Assembly: GCF_027946175.1 (NCBI RefSeq)
Contig: NZ_AP026671.1
Location: 1,488,001-1,552,000, forward strand
Length of the DNA stretch: 64,000 nucleotides
From: Nitratiruptor tergarcus DSM 16512
Lineage (GTDB): Bacteria; Campylobacterota; Campylobacteria; Campylobacterales; Nitratiruptoraceae
Direction of reading: 5' to 3'
Shown: piece by piece, positions 35,592-44,691 of the stretch
How positions within the stretch are numbered: the first letter of the stretch is position 1
How the letters are laid out: each line of letters begins with the position of its first letter
The notes under the pieces: model-generated
Seen by the model: the letters and a program-made list of their open reading frames with translations, nothing else
The model's database searches: none
Told to the model about the DNA's origin: nothing
Made by a program: the position numbers and the translations under genes

Positions 35592-36788
35592 CTACTTCAT
35601 TGTACCAAGTTTCTCTCCAAAAGCTAAAATCTTAAAATATTTCCCCAACCACCAAATAAAAAGTACTAAAAAAAGTGCAGCACTTATATCAAAAAATGGA
35701 AAAACTTTTCCTTGTGCGGCAAAAAGGCTAAATAGAACTCTTCCTAACACAACAATTTGCGTAAAATAGAAGATCCATACTGTCACCCTATCTACTCGCA
35801 GCATATTACCACTATGTCCCAATGTCACCCGTGTACCAAATCCTATAAGGATAGTAGTCAAAAATCCTAAGAGCAAAAGATGCAAAGGGAGCGCAAAACT
35901 ATAGACTCCCGAAAAACGCTCATACGCCTCTATCAGTGAACCAAGTATTAATCCACCAGCTAGCCAAAAAAAGGCTATATGCAAAATCCAAAGTAGAGGC
36001 TCTTTGTTTGGAAAAGGAAGGGCAATCTTTTTGAGTTCCCATGCTATTAAAAGACCAGCGAGAAGATCTACTACAAAAACTCCAGCAGGATAGAGACCAT
36101 GCAAGAACGAATGGAGCAAAAAGAGCACAAAAATCTCTAAATGTAAAAATCTACTCCTTTTCCAATCCATAACATGGCTAAAAAACGGCACCATACGCAG
36201 AGCTACCACAAAAGCTAAAAATATCATATAAAGATAGACACCAAAATTGACTGCAGTATCGAAAAAAACTCGGGTATTACAACGACACGATATTTGTGAA
36301 AGCAAAAAGAGAATATCACTCATAACTCCTACACCCAAAGCTACAATTATCCAATATTGATCCTTTTTAGGAAGCTGGCAGGATTTATAAATCCCATAAA
36401 ATGTACGTAAAGTAAGAGCAAATCCAGCTGCGACAAAAAGAGCTGCTGCAAAGAAGGCAAAAGGAAGCCATATTGATACCAAAAAACTAAGAGTTGCTAT
36501 TAACTGCAGGAGAAAAACAGTTAAATAAATTCTTGCATCTATTGGCATAGTTCCGGAAAATCGCGGAAAAGTGGTATATAAAAACCCATAAAAGAAATTG
36601 GTAAATACTAAAAAAATCATGGAGTAACTATGAAAAAACTTAGCATCAATATCAAAGACACCTCTATATGCAAGGATAAAAAGTCCCATAAAAATAATTG
36701 CATTTACTACTCCTAAAACAAAAAAAGGCTGATGGGGCTGGGAAAAAAAGTAGTCACGTCTAGAGAGCTTTTGCTGCGTAAATTGCAT
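35592..36788 (-). CDS. nnrS: NnrS family membrane protein
   Basis: 398 aa with about 12 hydrophobic segments. The start (FFSQPHQPFFVLGVVNAIIF) and FHSYSMIFLVFTNFFYGFLY are typical of NnrS, a heme- and copper-containing membrane protein linked to nitric-oxide tolerance and denitrification. His residues such as HSY and LGHSGNML fit metal binding. The ribosome site is AAAAGGAG. An FNR-type box lies upstream. The gene could be co-transcribed with the defence-like genes below it. Confidence 0.9.
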   Translation of the reverse strand: MQFTQQKLSRRDYFFSQPHQPFFVLGVVNAIIFMGLFILAYRGVFDIDAKFFHSYSMIFLVFTNFFYGFLYTTFPRFSGTMPIDARIYLTVFLLQLIATLSFLVSIWLPFAFFAAALFVAAGFALTLRTFYGIYKSCQLPKKDQYWIIVALGVGVMSDILFLLSQISCRCNTRVFFDTAVNFGVYLYMIFLAFVVALRMVPFFSHVMDWKRSRFLHLEIFVLFLLHSFLHGLYPAGVFVVDLLAGLLIAWELKKIALPFPNKEPLLWILHIAFFWLAGGLILGSLIEAYERFSGVYSFALPLHLLLLGFLTTILIGFGTRVTLGHSGNMLRVDRVTVWIFYFTQIVVLGRVLFSLFAAQGKVFPFFDISAALFLVLFIWWLGKYFKILAFGEKLGTMK

Positions 36789-36807
36789 ATATCTCCTTTT
36801 TTTAAAA

Positions 36808-36813
36808 AGTATA
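36808..36813 (-). promoter_or_regulatory. -10 box of nnrS
   Basis: TATACT on the minus strand, 20 bp before the nnrS ATG. A start near 36802 puts the FNR-type box centre at about -41.5. Confidence 0.45.
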
Positions 36814-36836
36814 TCCTATCCTCTTATTATGTTGCA

Positions 36837-36850
36837 TTGATATAAAACAA
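36837..36850. promoter_or_regulatory. FNR/CRP-type operator upstream of nnrS
   Basis: TTGATATAAAACAA fits TTGAT-N4-ATCAA with one mismatch. Its centre (36843.5) is 41.5 bp from the predicted start, the class II activator position. Known nnrS genes are controlled by FNR-family NO/oxygen sensors. Confidence 0.5.
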
Positions 36851-36952
36851 CTTGTTCTTTATCAGAGATTTTTCTGTTTTCTTTCCTTAATAAAAACTGT
36901 TTTTTTCAACAGGTTTTATACAAAAAAAAGAAAGAGTAAGATTCAATTAAGT

Positions 36953-36958
36953 TATATT
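36953..36958 (+). promoter_or_regulatory. Candidate -10 of the efflux operon
   Basis: TATATT, followed within 15 bp by the palindrome at 36969, so a repressor there would block transcription. Confidence 0.35.
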
Positions 36959-36968
36959 TTGTTACTAT

Positions 36969-36986
36969 TTACTTAACAATCAGTAA
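36969..36986. promoter_or_regulatory. Palindromic operator candidate for the TetR regulator
   Basis: TTACTTA-ACAA-TCAGTAA, 6 of 7 half-site bases symmetric. It lies between the candidate -10 and the start of the tetR-like gene, overlapping its AAGGA ribosome site. The position fits autoregulation by the TetR-family protein encoded next to it. Confidence 0.5.
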
Positions 36987-36995
36987 GGACAATAA

Positions 36996-37601
36996 ATGAG
37001 CAAAAAAGAGGAGATTCTTACAATTGCTGCAAAGCATTTTGCTACCTATGGCTATACAGGAATCTCTTTGGATAAAATCGCCAAAGAGGCTGGTATTACA
37101 AAGCCAGCAATCTATTACCATTTCACCAACAAAGATGAACTCTATGAGGCGGTACTACTTTTTCGATTTGATAGGCTTTTGAGTCATTTGAATGATAAAG
37201 TTGTAGCAAAAAAACCGGTAGAAAAATTAGTGCAATATATTGAAGGTTTTGGAGAGTTTTTGCAACAAAACTCCTGTTTTGCAGCGATTTTGGCTCATGA
37301 ATTTGCCGATAACGGGAAGCATATGAGTGATGTTGCTGCACGATATCTTTCAAAAACTCTCAATTTACTCACATCGATTCTCAATGAAGGAATCGAAAAA
37401 GAGGAGTTTGCGATAGAAAATCCCATGGTGGTGCAGATGATGATCGTAAGCTCGCTCATTATGCATCAAACGACCAAAGAGCTTCGTAAGCGTGTGGCGA
37501 GTTTTGTAGAAGGGTATGAGGTAATGCCTGAACCAAATATAGAGGATTTTGCAAAACTGTTAGCTAGAAAAATGATTAAACTAGTAAGGAAAGTTCCATG
37601 A
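36996..37601 (+). CDS. TetR/AcrR family regulator
   Basis: 201 aa. The N-terminal helix-turn-helix is classic: AAKHFATYGYTGISLDKIA, KEAGITKPAIYYHFTNKDEL. The C-terminal ligand domain is divergent, as usual. It is the first gene of a tetR-tolC-adaptor-pump operon, with a 4-bp overlap to the tolC-like gene, so it very likely represses that efflux system. Confidence 0.93.
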   Translation: MSKKEEILTIAAKHFATYGYTGISLDKIAKEAGITKPAIYYHFTNKDELYEAVLLFRFDRLLSHLNDKVVAKKPVEKLVQYIEGFGEFLQQNSCFAAILAHEFADNGKHMSDVAARYLSKTLNLLTSILNEGIEKEEFAIENPMVVQMMIVSSLIMHQTTKELRKRVASFVEGYEVMPEPNIEDFAKLLARKMIKLVRKVP

Positions 37602-38869
37602 AAAAAATGTTTGTCTTGTCGGTAGCTGCATTTGTTACTTTGCAGGCATCCCAGCTGCAAGAGCTTTTTAAAGCTCTAAAAACGAAGCCTGTTACTGAAG
37701 TGGACAGGATCGCCATAGATATTGTGAGACTGCAAAAGCAAAAAGTACAGGATAGTCTCTATCCAGAGTTCAACCTCTTTGCCAGTTATGAATACTATAA
37801 CCGTGATACAAACCTAAGACCCGTTCCTCCTCCGGAAGCCAACAGGCGCATAGCCAAAAAAGAGCCTCTCCCCTTTGCTAAAAATATCCAGCGAATTGGT
37901 GGGATGTTTTCTATGCCTTTGTTTGTCAAAAAGCTTTTTACCCTGCAAAAAAAGCTTGATTTCTTGATAGAAGCAGCTAAGCTCAAAAAAGATTTGGATA
38001 TTTATAAAAACGAAGCAATTCTGCTTGCAAGCTATGCAAATCTAAACTATTTGAAAGATCTCAAAAGAGCGCTCAAAGCCAGAAAAGCATCGCTTCTTAA
38101 AACCTATGAAGATGTGAAGATAAAGGTTGAAAGTGGCAGAGCCGCGCCGATTGCTTTGGACAAGATCGAGTCTGTACTTGATAGTTTAGACATTGCTTTG
38201 GAAAATGTCAAAGCAAATGAAGCCAAAGCAAAAGAAGCAATTGAAAGCCTTACCGGAGTTGCGGTATCACAGATTGAGCCTATAGTGCAAAAAAATGCAA
38301 TTGAAAAAAATGACCTTTTTGTATTGAAGCTTTTTGATCAAAAGATCAAAGCACAAAGAAAAGATGTAGAAGCTAGCAAAGATGAGTTTGTTCCAAAGCT
38401 TATTTTGCAAGGAAGTTATACGAAAGATTATGCTCAAGATGATGTGATGTTCGATAAAAGTATCGATACCGATTATGGAAGTTTGGCGCTCAAACTTATT
38501 ATACCGCTTTCAAAAGCGAATCTCACGCAAATCGAAATTGCAAAAACCGCTCTTTTAAAGGAGCAAAAACAAAAAGCTCAAACAAAACTTGAGCTTCAGG
38601 CCCAGGCAAAATCACTCCAAAAACAGCTTGCTTTCAATGAAAGAGCACAAAAACTTGCACAAAAAAAAGTCCGCCATCAAGAAGAGCTTTTGCGCTATGC
38701 AAAAACGGCATATGATGTAGGAAGACTTACCCAAGAGGAGTACTTAAGATATGAAGAAGCGCTATTAGATGCTGAAGCAAATCTAGCTTCGCTCAAAGCA
38801 AAAAAATGGCAGATTGTTGGAAAACTTGCCGTAATCTATGGAAATGATTTAGAAAGGATTGTCAAATGA
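37598..38869 (+). CDS. TolC family outer-membrane efflux protein
   Basis: 423 aa. Signal peptide, then the long Ala/Lys/Glu-rich helices of the TolC family (two repeats: residues ~130-230 and ~330-415). It forms the outer-membrane exit duct for the RND pump encoded two genes on. It overlaps the regulator and the adaptor genes by 4 bp each. Confidence 0.9.
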   Translation: MKKMFVLSVAAFVTLQASQLQELFKALKTKPVTEVDRIAIDIVRLQKQKVQDSLYPEFNLFASYEYYNRDTNLRPVPPPEANRRIAKKEPLPFAKNIQRIGGMFSMPLFVKKLFTLQKKLDFLIEAAKLKKDLDIYKNEAILLASYANLNYLKDLKRALKARKASLLKTYEDVKIKVESGRAAPIALDKIESVLDSLDIALENVKANEAKAKEAIESLTGVAVSQIEPIVQKNAIEKNDLFVLKLFDQKIKAQRKDVEASKDEFVPKLILQGSYTKDYAQDDVMFDKSIDTDYGSLALKLIIPLSKANLTQIEIAKTALLKEQKQKAQTKLELQAQAKSLQKQLAFNERAQKLAQKKVRHQEELLRYAKTAYDVGRLTQEEYLRYEEALLDAEANLASLKAKKWQIVGKLAVIYGNDLERIVK

Positions 38870-39960
38870 AAAAGTGGATTAAACTCCTTATCTTCTTACT
38901 GATTGTAGTGTTACTCATTATAGGTGCTGTAAGGCTTGTGAAAAAGAGAAAAGCCCAAGAAGCCGCGATTCCTATTGCAAAAGAGTATACGGTATTGGTA
39001 CACACACTGCAGCCAAAAACGAAGCATGTGACTCTAACAGCTGATGCGATAGCGGTAGTACAAAATGATGCAAACATAAAGATAGCTTCAAAATATCCAG
39101 GCCGAATTATTGCGTTAGCAAAAGTTGGAGCAAAGGTTAAAAAAGGGGATATTGTTGCCTGGCTTGATGATACTCCTTTGCAATCAAAACTGACAAGTCT
39201 CAAAGCACAAAAAGAGGCTGTAGCGCAAAGCATTGCCTCAACAAAAGTAGTTCTTAGAAATTTAAATAAAATCCATGCAAGAACCAAAAAGCTTTTGGCA
39301 GTTAAAGGTGCTTCTATTGAGCAGTATGAAAAAGAGCAAAATCAAATTAGCGCTACAAAAGCACAACTTGCAAGCCTAAGAGCGAAATTGGCTTCTTTAA
39401 AAGAGAGTATAAAAGAGATTCAAAATGAGCTTACCTATACAACTTTACGCTCAAATGTCGATGGTGTTGTTGCAAAACGATTTGCTAATGAAGGTGATAT
39501 GGCGATGCCAGGGAAACCAATTATTGCAATCAATACCAACACAGATAGTTATTTGGCAGTGAGACTGCCAAAAGATATGCCTGTTTTTGGTGTTGTTTAC
39601 AATAACAAGGTCTATCTGGTTACGCCGTTACAATCAACATTCCACTCATTGGCTGAGTATAAGGTTGATGTCAAAGATCCAGCTTTAATTGCAGGTGAGA
39701 GAGTTAATGTTGCAGTGGTGACTTTTCAAGGAAAAGGGGTGCTTTTACCGCATGATGCGATTTTGAATCGCAATGGTAAAAGCTATGTTCTGGTTATAAA
39801 GGGCAATAGCGCTGAGGCAAAAGAGGTACATATCATAGAAAATGCCAATCAAGGTGTTGTTGTAAAAGAGAGTCTTAATGGCAAAAAAATCGTTGTTGCA
39901 AAACCAGATATCATGCTTAAACTCTTAAGTGGAATAAAGCTTAAAGAGATAAAAGGATAG
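38866..39960 (+). CDS. RND efflux periplasmic adaptor (membrane fusion protein)
   Basis: 364 aa. N-terminal membrane helix (residues 5-23), then half of the lipoyl-like domain (IKIASKYPGRIIALAKVGAK, KKGDIVAWLDDTPLQSKL), a coiled-coil hairpin (about residues 108-190), the second half (YTTLRSNVDGVVAKRFANEGD), and beta-barrel/proximal domains. It bridges the pump and TolC. Confidence 0.93.
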   Translation: MKKWIKLLIFLLIVVLLIIGAVRLVKKRKAQEAAIPIAKEYTVLVHTLQPKTKHVTLTADAIAVVQNDANIKIASKYPGRIIALAKVGAKVKKGDIVAWLDDTPLQSKLTSLKAQKEAVAQSIASTKVVLRNLNKIHARTKKLLAVKGASIEQYEKEQNQISATKAQLASLRAKLASLKESIKEIQNELTYTTLRSNVDGVVAKRFANEGDMAMPGKPIIAINTNTDSYLAVRLPKDMPVFGVVYNNKVYLVTPLQSTFHSLAEYKVDVKDPALIAGERVNVAVVTFQGKGVLLPHDAILNRNGKSYVLVIKGNSAEAKEVHIIENANQGVVVKESLNGKKIVVAKPDIMLKLLSGIKLKEIKG

Positions 39961-39963
39961 CGT

Positions 39964-42900
39964 ATGTTTGAATATTTTTATAAACGGCCCTATCTGCTCT
40001 TTAGTTTGATAGTTGGCTTTTTTGCGATGGGGATTATTGGATTGAAAGCACTTCCAAAAAATCTTTTCCCTGATGCCAACAGACCTCAAGTCGTGGTCAT
40101 TACATCAGTTCCGGGAGCAACGGCCGAGGTTGCAGCAAATACAGTAAGCAAGCCGATAGAAGAAGAGATTAGCCGAATCAGTCTCGTTCGCGATGTAAGC
40201 AGTGTCAATGTGGCAAATTTTTCTATTGTCAAGGCTGAGTTTGAGTATGAAAAGGGACTAGAAGCTGCGGCTGTAGATGTGGCGAATGCTTTGTCGATTG
40301 CTAAAGGCAAGCTTCCAAAAAACGCCAATCCTTCAGTCTATACGGTAGGGGACTTTACGCTTCCTGTTGAGGTTGTGGCGCTGAGTCCTAAAAACAAAAA
40401 TATCAGTTTGGCTGAAATTAGAAAAATTGCCGAATCGCATATCAAGCCATACCTTTTAGCAAATCCTCATATTGGAAATGTTGAGGTTTTTGGAGGATAT
40501 CAAAGTGCCATAAATATCGAAGTCGATCCATTTAAAGCCAAAAAGTATGGAGTCGATTTTGACACATTGGCAAAAGCGTTGTTTGCTCTTAATAAAGATA
40601 TTCCAATAGGGTTTACCAAAAGCAAAGAGAGCTTTTATACTATTACTTACTATGGCGAAAAAGACAATATTGAAAAGCTCAAAAATCTTCATATCTTGCC
40701 AAATGTAAAATTGAGCGATATTGCAAAGGTATCTTGGAGCTATAAAAAACGAACAAGCGGCTATCTTGGAAACGGTAAAAATGCGATTGCTTTGTCAATT
40801 CAGCGAGCGCCAGGTGGGAGTGTATTGGATGTAAGTGATGCTGCAAGAGCGGAAATTGAAAAACTCAAAAAACTCTATCCAAATATCGATTTTGAGATTG
40901 CCGATACGCAACGAACACTCATTGAAACAGCCAATGAAAATATGCTAGAAGCCCTAAGAGATGCGATTGTCTACACCCTTTTGGTGCTGCTTTTCTTTCT
41001 TGGAAACTTTCGAGCGATTTTGGCTGCTGGTATCTCGATCCCGCTTGTCTTTTTTGGAACGATTGCAATTATTTGGCTGGGTGGAGGAGAGCTCAATATC
41101 GTAATCTATACAGCCATTATTTTGGCCTTAGGGATGCTGGTTGATGATGCGGTTGTTGTACTGGAAAACATCGAAAGACATTTAGAGCTCAATGAAGATA
41201 TGCAAACCGCAATCATCAATGGTACCAAAGAGGTTTTGGGACCAGTCTTTGCGGGAACCGCTGGAACGATTGCTATCATTTTTCCACTCATGTTTGTAGG
41301 CGATTTTCCAGAGCATATCTTCAGACCCCTTATTTCAACGCTTATTATTGCACTGCTTGTGAGCTACTTTTTATCCATTACCTTTATTCCACGCTTTTCA
41401 GCAGTGCTTTACAAAAACGGAACAGGTAAAACAAAGGTTGAAAGGTGGTTCGAGGATGTCTACAAATATACTATTGGACGACTGATTGGTCCCTATGTAA
41501 GTGTTTTGAAGTTTTCCAATGGAAAATGGTGGGCACTTAGGCGAATGATGCTTACTGCTGCTGTTGTATTGACATTTGTCTTGAGCCTCAAAAATGTTAT
41601 GCCTTTAATTGGAAAAGATGTGATGCCTCCAATGGATACGGGGATTATCAAAGCGCAAGTTGCTTTTAGTGCCAATGAGACTGTCGATAGTGCTGAGAAA
41701 AAACTGCACAAATTTTTGGTATGGCTTCATAAACAGCCGTGGGTAAAATCAAGCTCCGTTGCCTTTGGGAGCGAGTCCGGAGTGTTGAGTCTTGGAAGCG
41801 GAAATTTGCCTAGTGAAGCGACTATTACAATTAATGCAGTTGATCGATTCCACAGAAAAAAAACGATTTGGGAACTTGAAAATATTATTCGAGATAAAAT
41901 CGCCCAGCTTCCAGGTGTCAAAAAAAACGATGTCTTTGATTTTGGTGCTACTGCCCTTTCAACCATTAAAGCACCTCTTGATATAAGAATTAAAGCCGCT
42001 GATTATGAGAAACTACCTGATAAGGCAAAAGAGGTCATTGATGCGATACGAAATGTCAAAGGGCTTACCTCTATCAGTCAAAGCTGGGATAAAGATTTTC
42101 AAGAAGTGGTCATTAATATCGACAAAAACAAAGCACTTTCCTATGGTGTCACACCATATCAGATTGCTATGCAAATACCAATCAAGGGGCAAATTGTCTC
42201 ACTTGCAGCCGATATGGCTACGATGAATACGCAGTTTGTGCGAATGTATCTCAAAGGCAAATTCAATGAAAATATCCAAAACCTCAAGCTTTTGCCAATC
42301 AAAACAAAATTTGGCGAAATTCCTTTAAGCGAATTTGCAAAAATCTCTTATCAACTGACTCCAGCAAAAATTGAAAGAGATAAACTGCTTTATAGCATTG
42401 ATGTGAATGGATACAGAGCAAAAAGACCGGTTACACACATCACAGATGATGCCGATAAAGCGTTGCAAAAAGTTGATACAACAGGCTTTGTCGTAACACA
42501 AGAAGGAGATATCGCTCAGCTCCATGATAGCTTCAAGCGAATGATAAAAGCGATCGCCATTGGAGTAATTATTCTTATAATGACTCTTGTAGCTATTTAT
42601 GAATCTGTCAGGCTTGCAATCATTATGATTTTGGTATTGCCATTATCTATGATTGGCGCAGCGTGGGGAATGCTCATTTTCCATAAACCGAGCTGTATGC
42701 CAAGTATGGTAGGGTTACTGCTTTTATTTGGAATTATCATTAAAAATGCAGTCCTTTTAATTGACTTTTACAAAGAGTACGAAAAAGAAGGAAAATCTCC
42801 ATTTGAAGCGGCGATTGAGAGTGTTAAGGTGCGATTTCGCCCTGTTATGATGACAGCATTTGGAACGATTGCCGGGATGATTCCAATTGCTTTAGAGCAA

Positions 42901-43065
42901 GCGGTCGGGTTAGAACGACTCAGTCCTTTGGCAGATGTGGCAATCGGCGGGCTTTTGGTAGGAACGCTTTTGACACTTATTTATGTGCCAATGTATGCAT
43001 ATATCACAGATCCTAGAAACAAAAAGACAAATCCGATAGAAAAAGTTGAAGAGTCACTTTCATGA
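39964..43065 (+). CDS. RND efflux pump (AcrB/HAE-type permease)
   Basis: 1033 aa, full length. The first membrane helix and large periplasmic loop are followed by the proton-relay motif ALGMLVDDAVVVLENIERH with paired Asp. A second half repeats the layout (GLLLLFGIIIKNAVLLIDFY, RFRPVMMTAFGTIAGMIP). It exports drugs, bile-like compounds or solvents using the proton gradient. It starts 3 bp after the adaptor stop. Confidence 0.95.
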   Translation: MFEYFYKRPYLLFSLIVGFFAMGIIGLKALPKNLFPDANRPQVVVITSVPGATAEVAANTVSKPIEEEISRISLVRDVSSVNVANFSIVKAEFEYEKGLEAAAVDVANALSIAKGKLPKNANPSVYTVGDFTLPVEVVALSPKNKNISLAEIRKIAESHIKPYLLANPHIGNVEVFGGYQSAINIEVDPFKAKKYGVDFDTLAKALFALNKDIPIGFTKSKESFYTITYYGEKDNIEKLKNLHILPNVKLSDIAKVSWSYKKRTSGYLGNGKNAIALSIQRAPGGSVLDVSDAARAEIEKLKKLYPNIDFEIADTQRTLIETANENMLEALRDAIVYTLLVLLFFLGNFRAILAAGISIPLVFFGTIAIIWLGGGELNIVIYTAIILALGMLVDDAVVVLENIERHLELNEDMQTAIINGTKEVLGPVFAGTAGTIAIIFPLMFVGDFPEHIFRPLISTLIIALLVSYFLSITFIPRFSAVLYKNGTGKTKVERWFEDVYKYTIGRLIGPYVSVLKFSNGKWWALRRMMLTAAVVLTFVLSLKNVMPLIGKDVMPPMDTGIIKAQVAFSANETVDSAEKKLHKFLVWLHKQPWVKSSSVAFGSESGVLSLGSGNLPSEATITINAVDRFHRKKTIWELENIIRDKIAQLPGVKKNDVFDFGATALSTIKAPLDIRIKAADYEKLPDKAKEVIDAIRNVKGLTSISQSWDKDFQEVVINIDKNKALSYGVTPYQIAMQIPIKGQIVSLAADMATMNTQFVRMYLKGKFNENIQNLKLLPIKTKFGEIPLSEFAKISYQLTPAKIERDKLLYSIDVNGYRAKRPVTHITDDADKALQKVDTTGFVVTQEGDIAQLHDSFKRMIKAIAIGVIILIMTLVAIYESVRLAIIMILVLPLSMIGAAWGMLIFHKPSCMPSMVGLLLLFGIIIKNAVLLIDFYKEYEKEGKSPFEAAIESVKVRFRPVMMTAFGTIAGMIPIALEQAVGLERLSPLADVAIGGLLVGTLLTLIYVPMYAYITDPRNKKTNPIEKVEESLS

Positions 43066-43792
43066 GCTATATAGCGTACTTTCTCCTTACTCTTGTACTC
43101 TCCACCCTCTTTGCTATGGGTGGAGTGGGTAGTGCGATTGCTTTGGTGCCTATACTACACTTTTTTGGATTGGAGTTTAATCTCTCAAAAGCTATCGGGC
43201 TTTTTGTCAATACCTCAACAACCATAACTGCAACGATAATGAATATAAAAAGAAGGGTTTTAGATGTTCGGTTTGCTTTTCCTCTGGCTATCTCTTTAGC
43301 ATTGTTTGCACCTATTGGAGCATATTTTTCAAAAGTGGTTCCAGAAAATCTTGTAAAGAGTATCTTTATCGTTTTTTTGTTTTTGCTGGAAGTATGCTTC
43401 TTTTTGGAAAAAAAGATCAGAAATTTCATTATGAAAAGGTGTGGGTTTTAATAGTCTTGGGAGCTTTTGTTGGTATTGTAAGCGGTCTTTTGGGTGTTGG
43501 TGGAGGAAGCTTGCTTATGCCTCTTTTGATTTTGCTTGGATTTGATGCTAAAAAAGTGGCAATTGCTATGAGTTTTGTTATCCCTTTTTCAACGTTTAGT
43601 GCATTTTTAACATATCTGAGTTTTGTACAAATCGATTGGTTACTATTGGGTATTGTTACAGCTGCAGCAATTTTAGGTGGATATATAGGTAATTATGTAA
43701 TGCATTTTCATTTAAATCAAAAACATATTAAAAAAATCATTGGCCTTTTATTGTATGGTATAGGAATGAAAATGGTATTGAGTTTGACATAG
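43062..43792 (+). pseudogene. TauE/SafE family sulfite/anion exporter, frameshifted
   Basis: Two overlapping frames (43062-43451 and 43394-43792) together make one ~240-aa TauE/SafE protein. Frame 1 covers GGVGSAIALVPILHFFGL and stops after an out-of-family tail. The second frame continues GSMLLFGKKDQKFHYEK then GIVSGLLGVGGGSLLMPLL, the second family repeat. The break falls in the T-rich stretch at 43370-43395 (a run of seven T, then G, then five T), so a one-base slip is likely. It may be a true pseudogene, a phase-variable switch, or a sequencing error. The start overlaps the pump stop by 4 bp. Confidence 0.82.
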
Positions 43793-43801
43793 AGGAAGCA
43801 G

Positions 43802-44215
43802 ATGCCTGATGCACTTTATAAATCTTTCAAGACTCTTTTGAAAATATTACCTATGCTTTTAGGAGTGATTGGAATAGTCGGCATTTTCAAAGTCTTTATA
43901 ACCCCTGATCTGCTTGCATCTCTTTTTACCAAAAACCCTTTTTATGATACATTCATCGGCCTTTTTGCCGGAGCCATTGCAGTAGGCCAGGCGATTATAA
44001 GCTACATTGTAGGTGGGGAGCTTCTTAGCAGCGGCGTTTCAATGTATGGAGTAACAGCGTTTATTTTGGCTTGGGTTACTCTTGGAATTGTGCAGTTGCC
44101 ACTGGAAGCAAGTGTGCTGGGCATTCGATTTACCATTCTTAGAAACATTTTGGCTTTTGTTTTTACCTTCTTGATCACCATCGCAACTGTTTGGACGCTG
44201 GAGCTTTTGGGATGA
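43802..44215 (+). CDS. Permease half (ArsP/DUF318-like), N-terminal part
   Basis: 137 aa with about four membrane segments (KILPMLLGVIGIVGIFKVFI, FIGLFAGAIAVGQAIISYIV, and two more). It looks like one half of a two-repeat permease of the predicted-permease/ArsP type. The matching half is encoded next, overlapping by 4 bp, so both are probably made together and pair in the membrane. An AGAGGAAG ribosome site precedes the ATG. Substrate unknown. Confidence 0.72.
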   Translation: MPDALYKSFKTLLKILPMLLGVIGIVGIFKVFITPDLLASLFTKNPFYDTFIGLFAGAIAVGQAIISYIVGGELLSSGVSMYGVTAFILAWVTLGIVQLPLEASVLGIRFTILRNILAFVFTFLITIATVWTLELLG

Positions 44216-44691
44216 GGGGAAAATGGTTTTTGCTCATCGTCATTGCAAGCTATATCGCTCTTTTTTTCTTTTACCCTCAAAAAGCTTCTTTGGCTTTGCA
44301 GGAGTCTTTTTATCTTTTGATCAAGATTGCACCTATTTTAGCCGTTGTCGTTTTAATCAATGCCCTTATCAACTTTTTTATCGACCCGAAAACATTGGCA
44401 AAACATCTAAGCCGTGAGGGTGGGATAAAAGCATGGATCATAGCACTGTTTGCCGGGATTCTAAGTCACGGTCCTATGTATGCATGGTATCCGCTGATAG
44501 AAGATTTAAAGAAAAAAGGGCTAAGGGATTCTTTAATAGCCCTCTTTTTTTATGCAAGGGCTGTGAAGCTACCACTGCTTCCTTTGATGGTACACTATTT
44601 TGGATTAACATTTACAATAGTGTTGAATATATACATAATCATAGGAGCCCTATTGCAAGGGATGATTGTCGAAAAGATGGAAAATGAGTGA
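44212..44691 (+). CDS. Permease half (ArsP/DUF318-like), C-terminal part
   Basis: 159 aa from the ATG at 44212, which overlaps the stop of the previous half as ATGA. A longer opening at 44191 exists but lies inside the upstream gene. Segments FAGILSHGPMYAWYPLIEDL, KGLRDSLIALFFYARAVKLP and FTIVLNIYIIIGALLQG align in layout with the first half. The product should be an inner-membrane protein. Function inferred only from the family. Confidence 0.72.
   Translation: MRGKWFLLIVIASYIALFFFYPQKASLALQESFYLLIKIAPILAVVVLINALINFFIDPKTLAKHLSREGGIKAWIIALFAGILSHGPMYAWYPLIEDLKKKGLRDSLIALFFYARAVKLPLLPLMVHYFGLTFTIVLNIYIIIGALLQGMIVEKMENE

Noticed and set aside
25811-36788. Calling the defence-like block DISARM or BREX
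   Set aside because: No DUF1998 (DrmB), DrmA, PglZ, BrxC or BrxL is present. Shared parts alone do not justify the name.
24502-36788. A prophage or integrative element carrying the defence-like genes
   Set aside because: No integrase, att-like direct repeats, transposase or phage structural genes are seen. The tRNA cluster is about 4 kb away without duplicated 3' ends that I can find.
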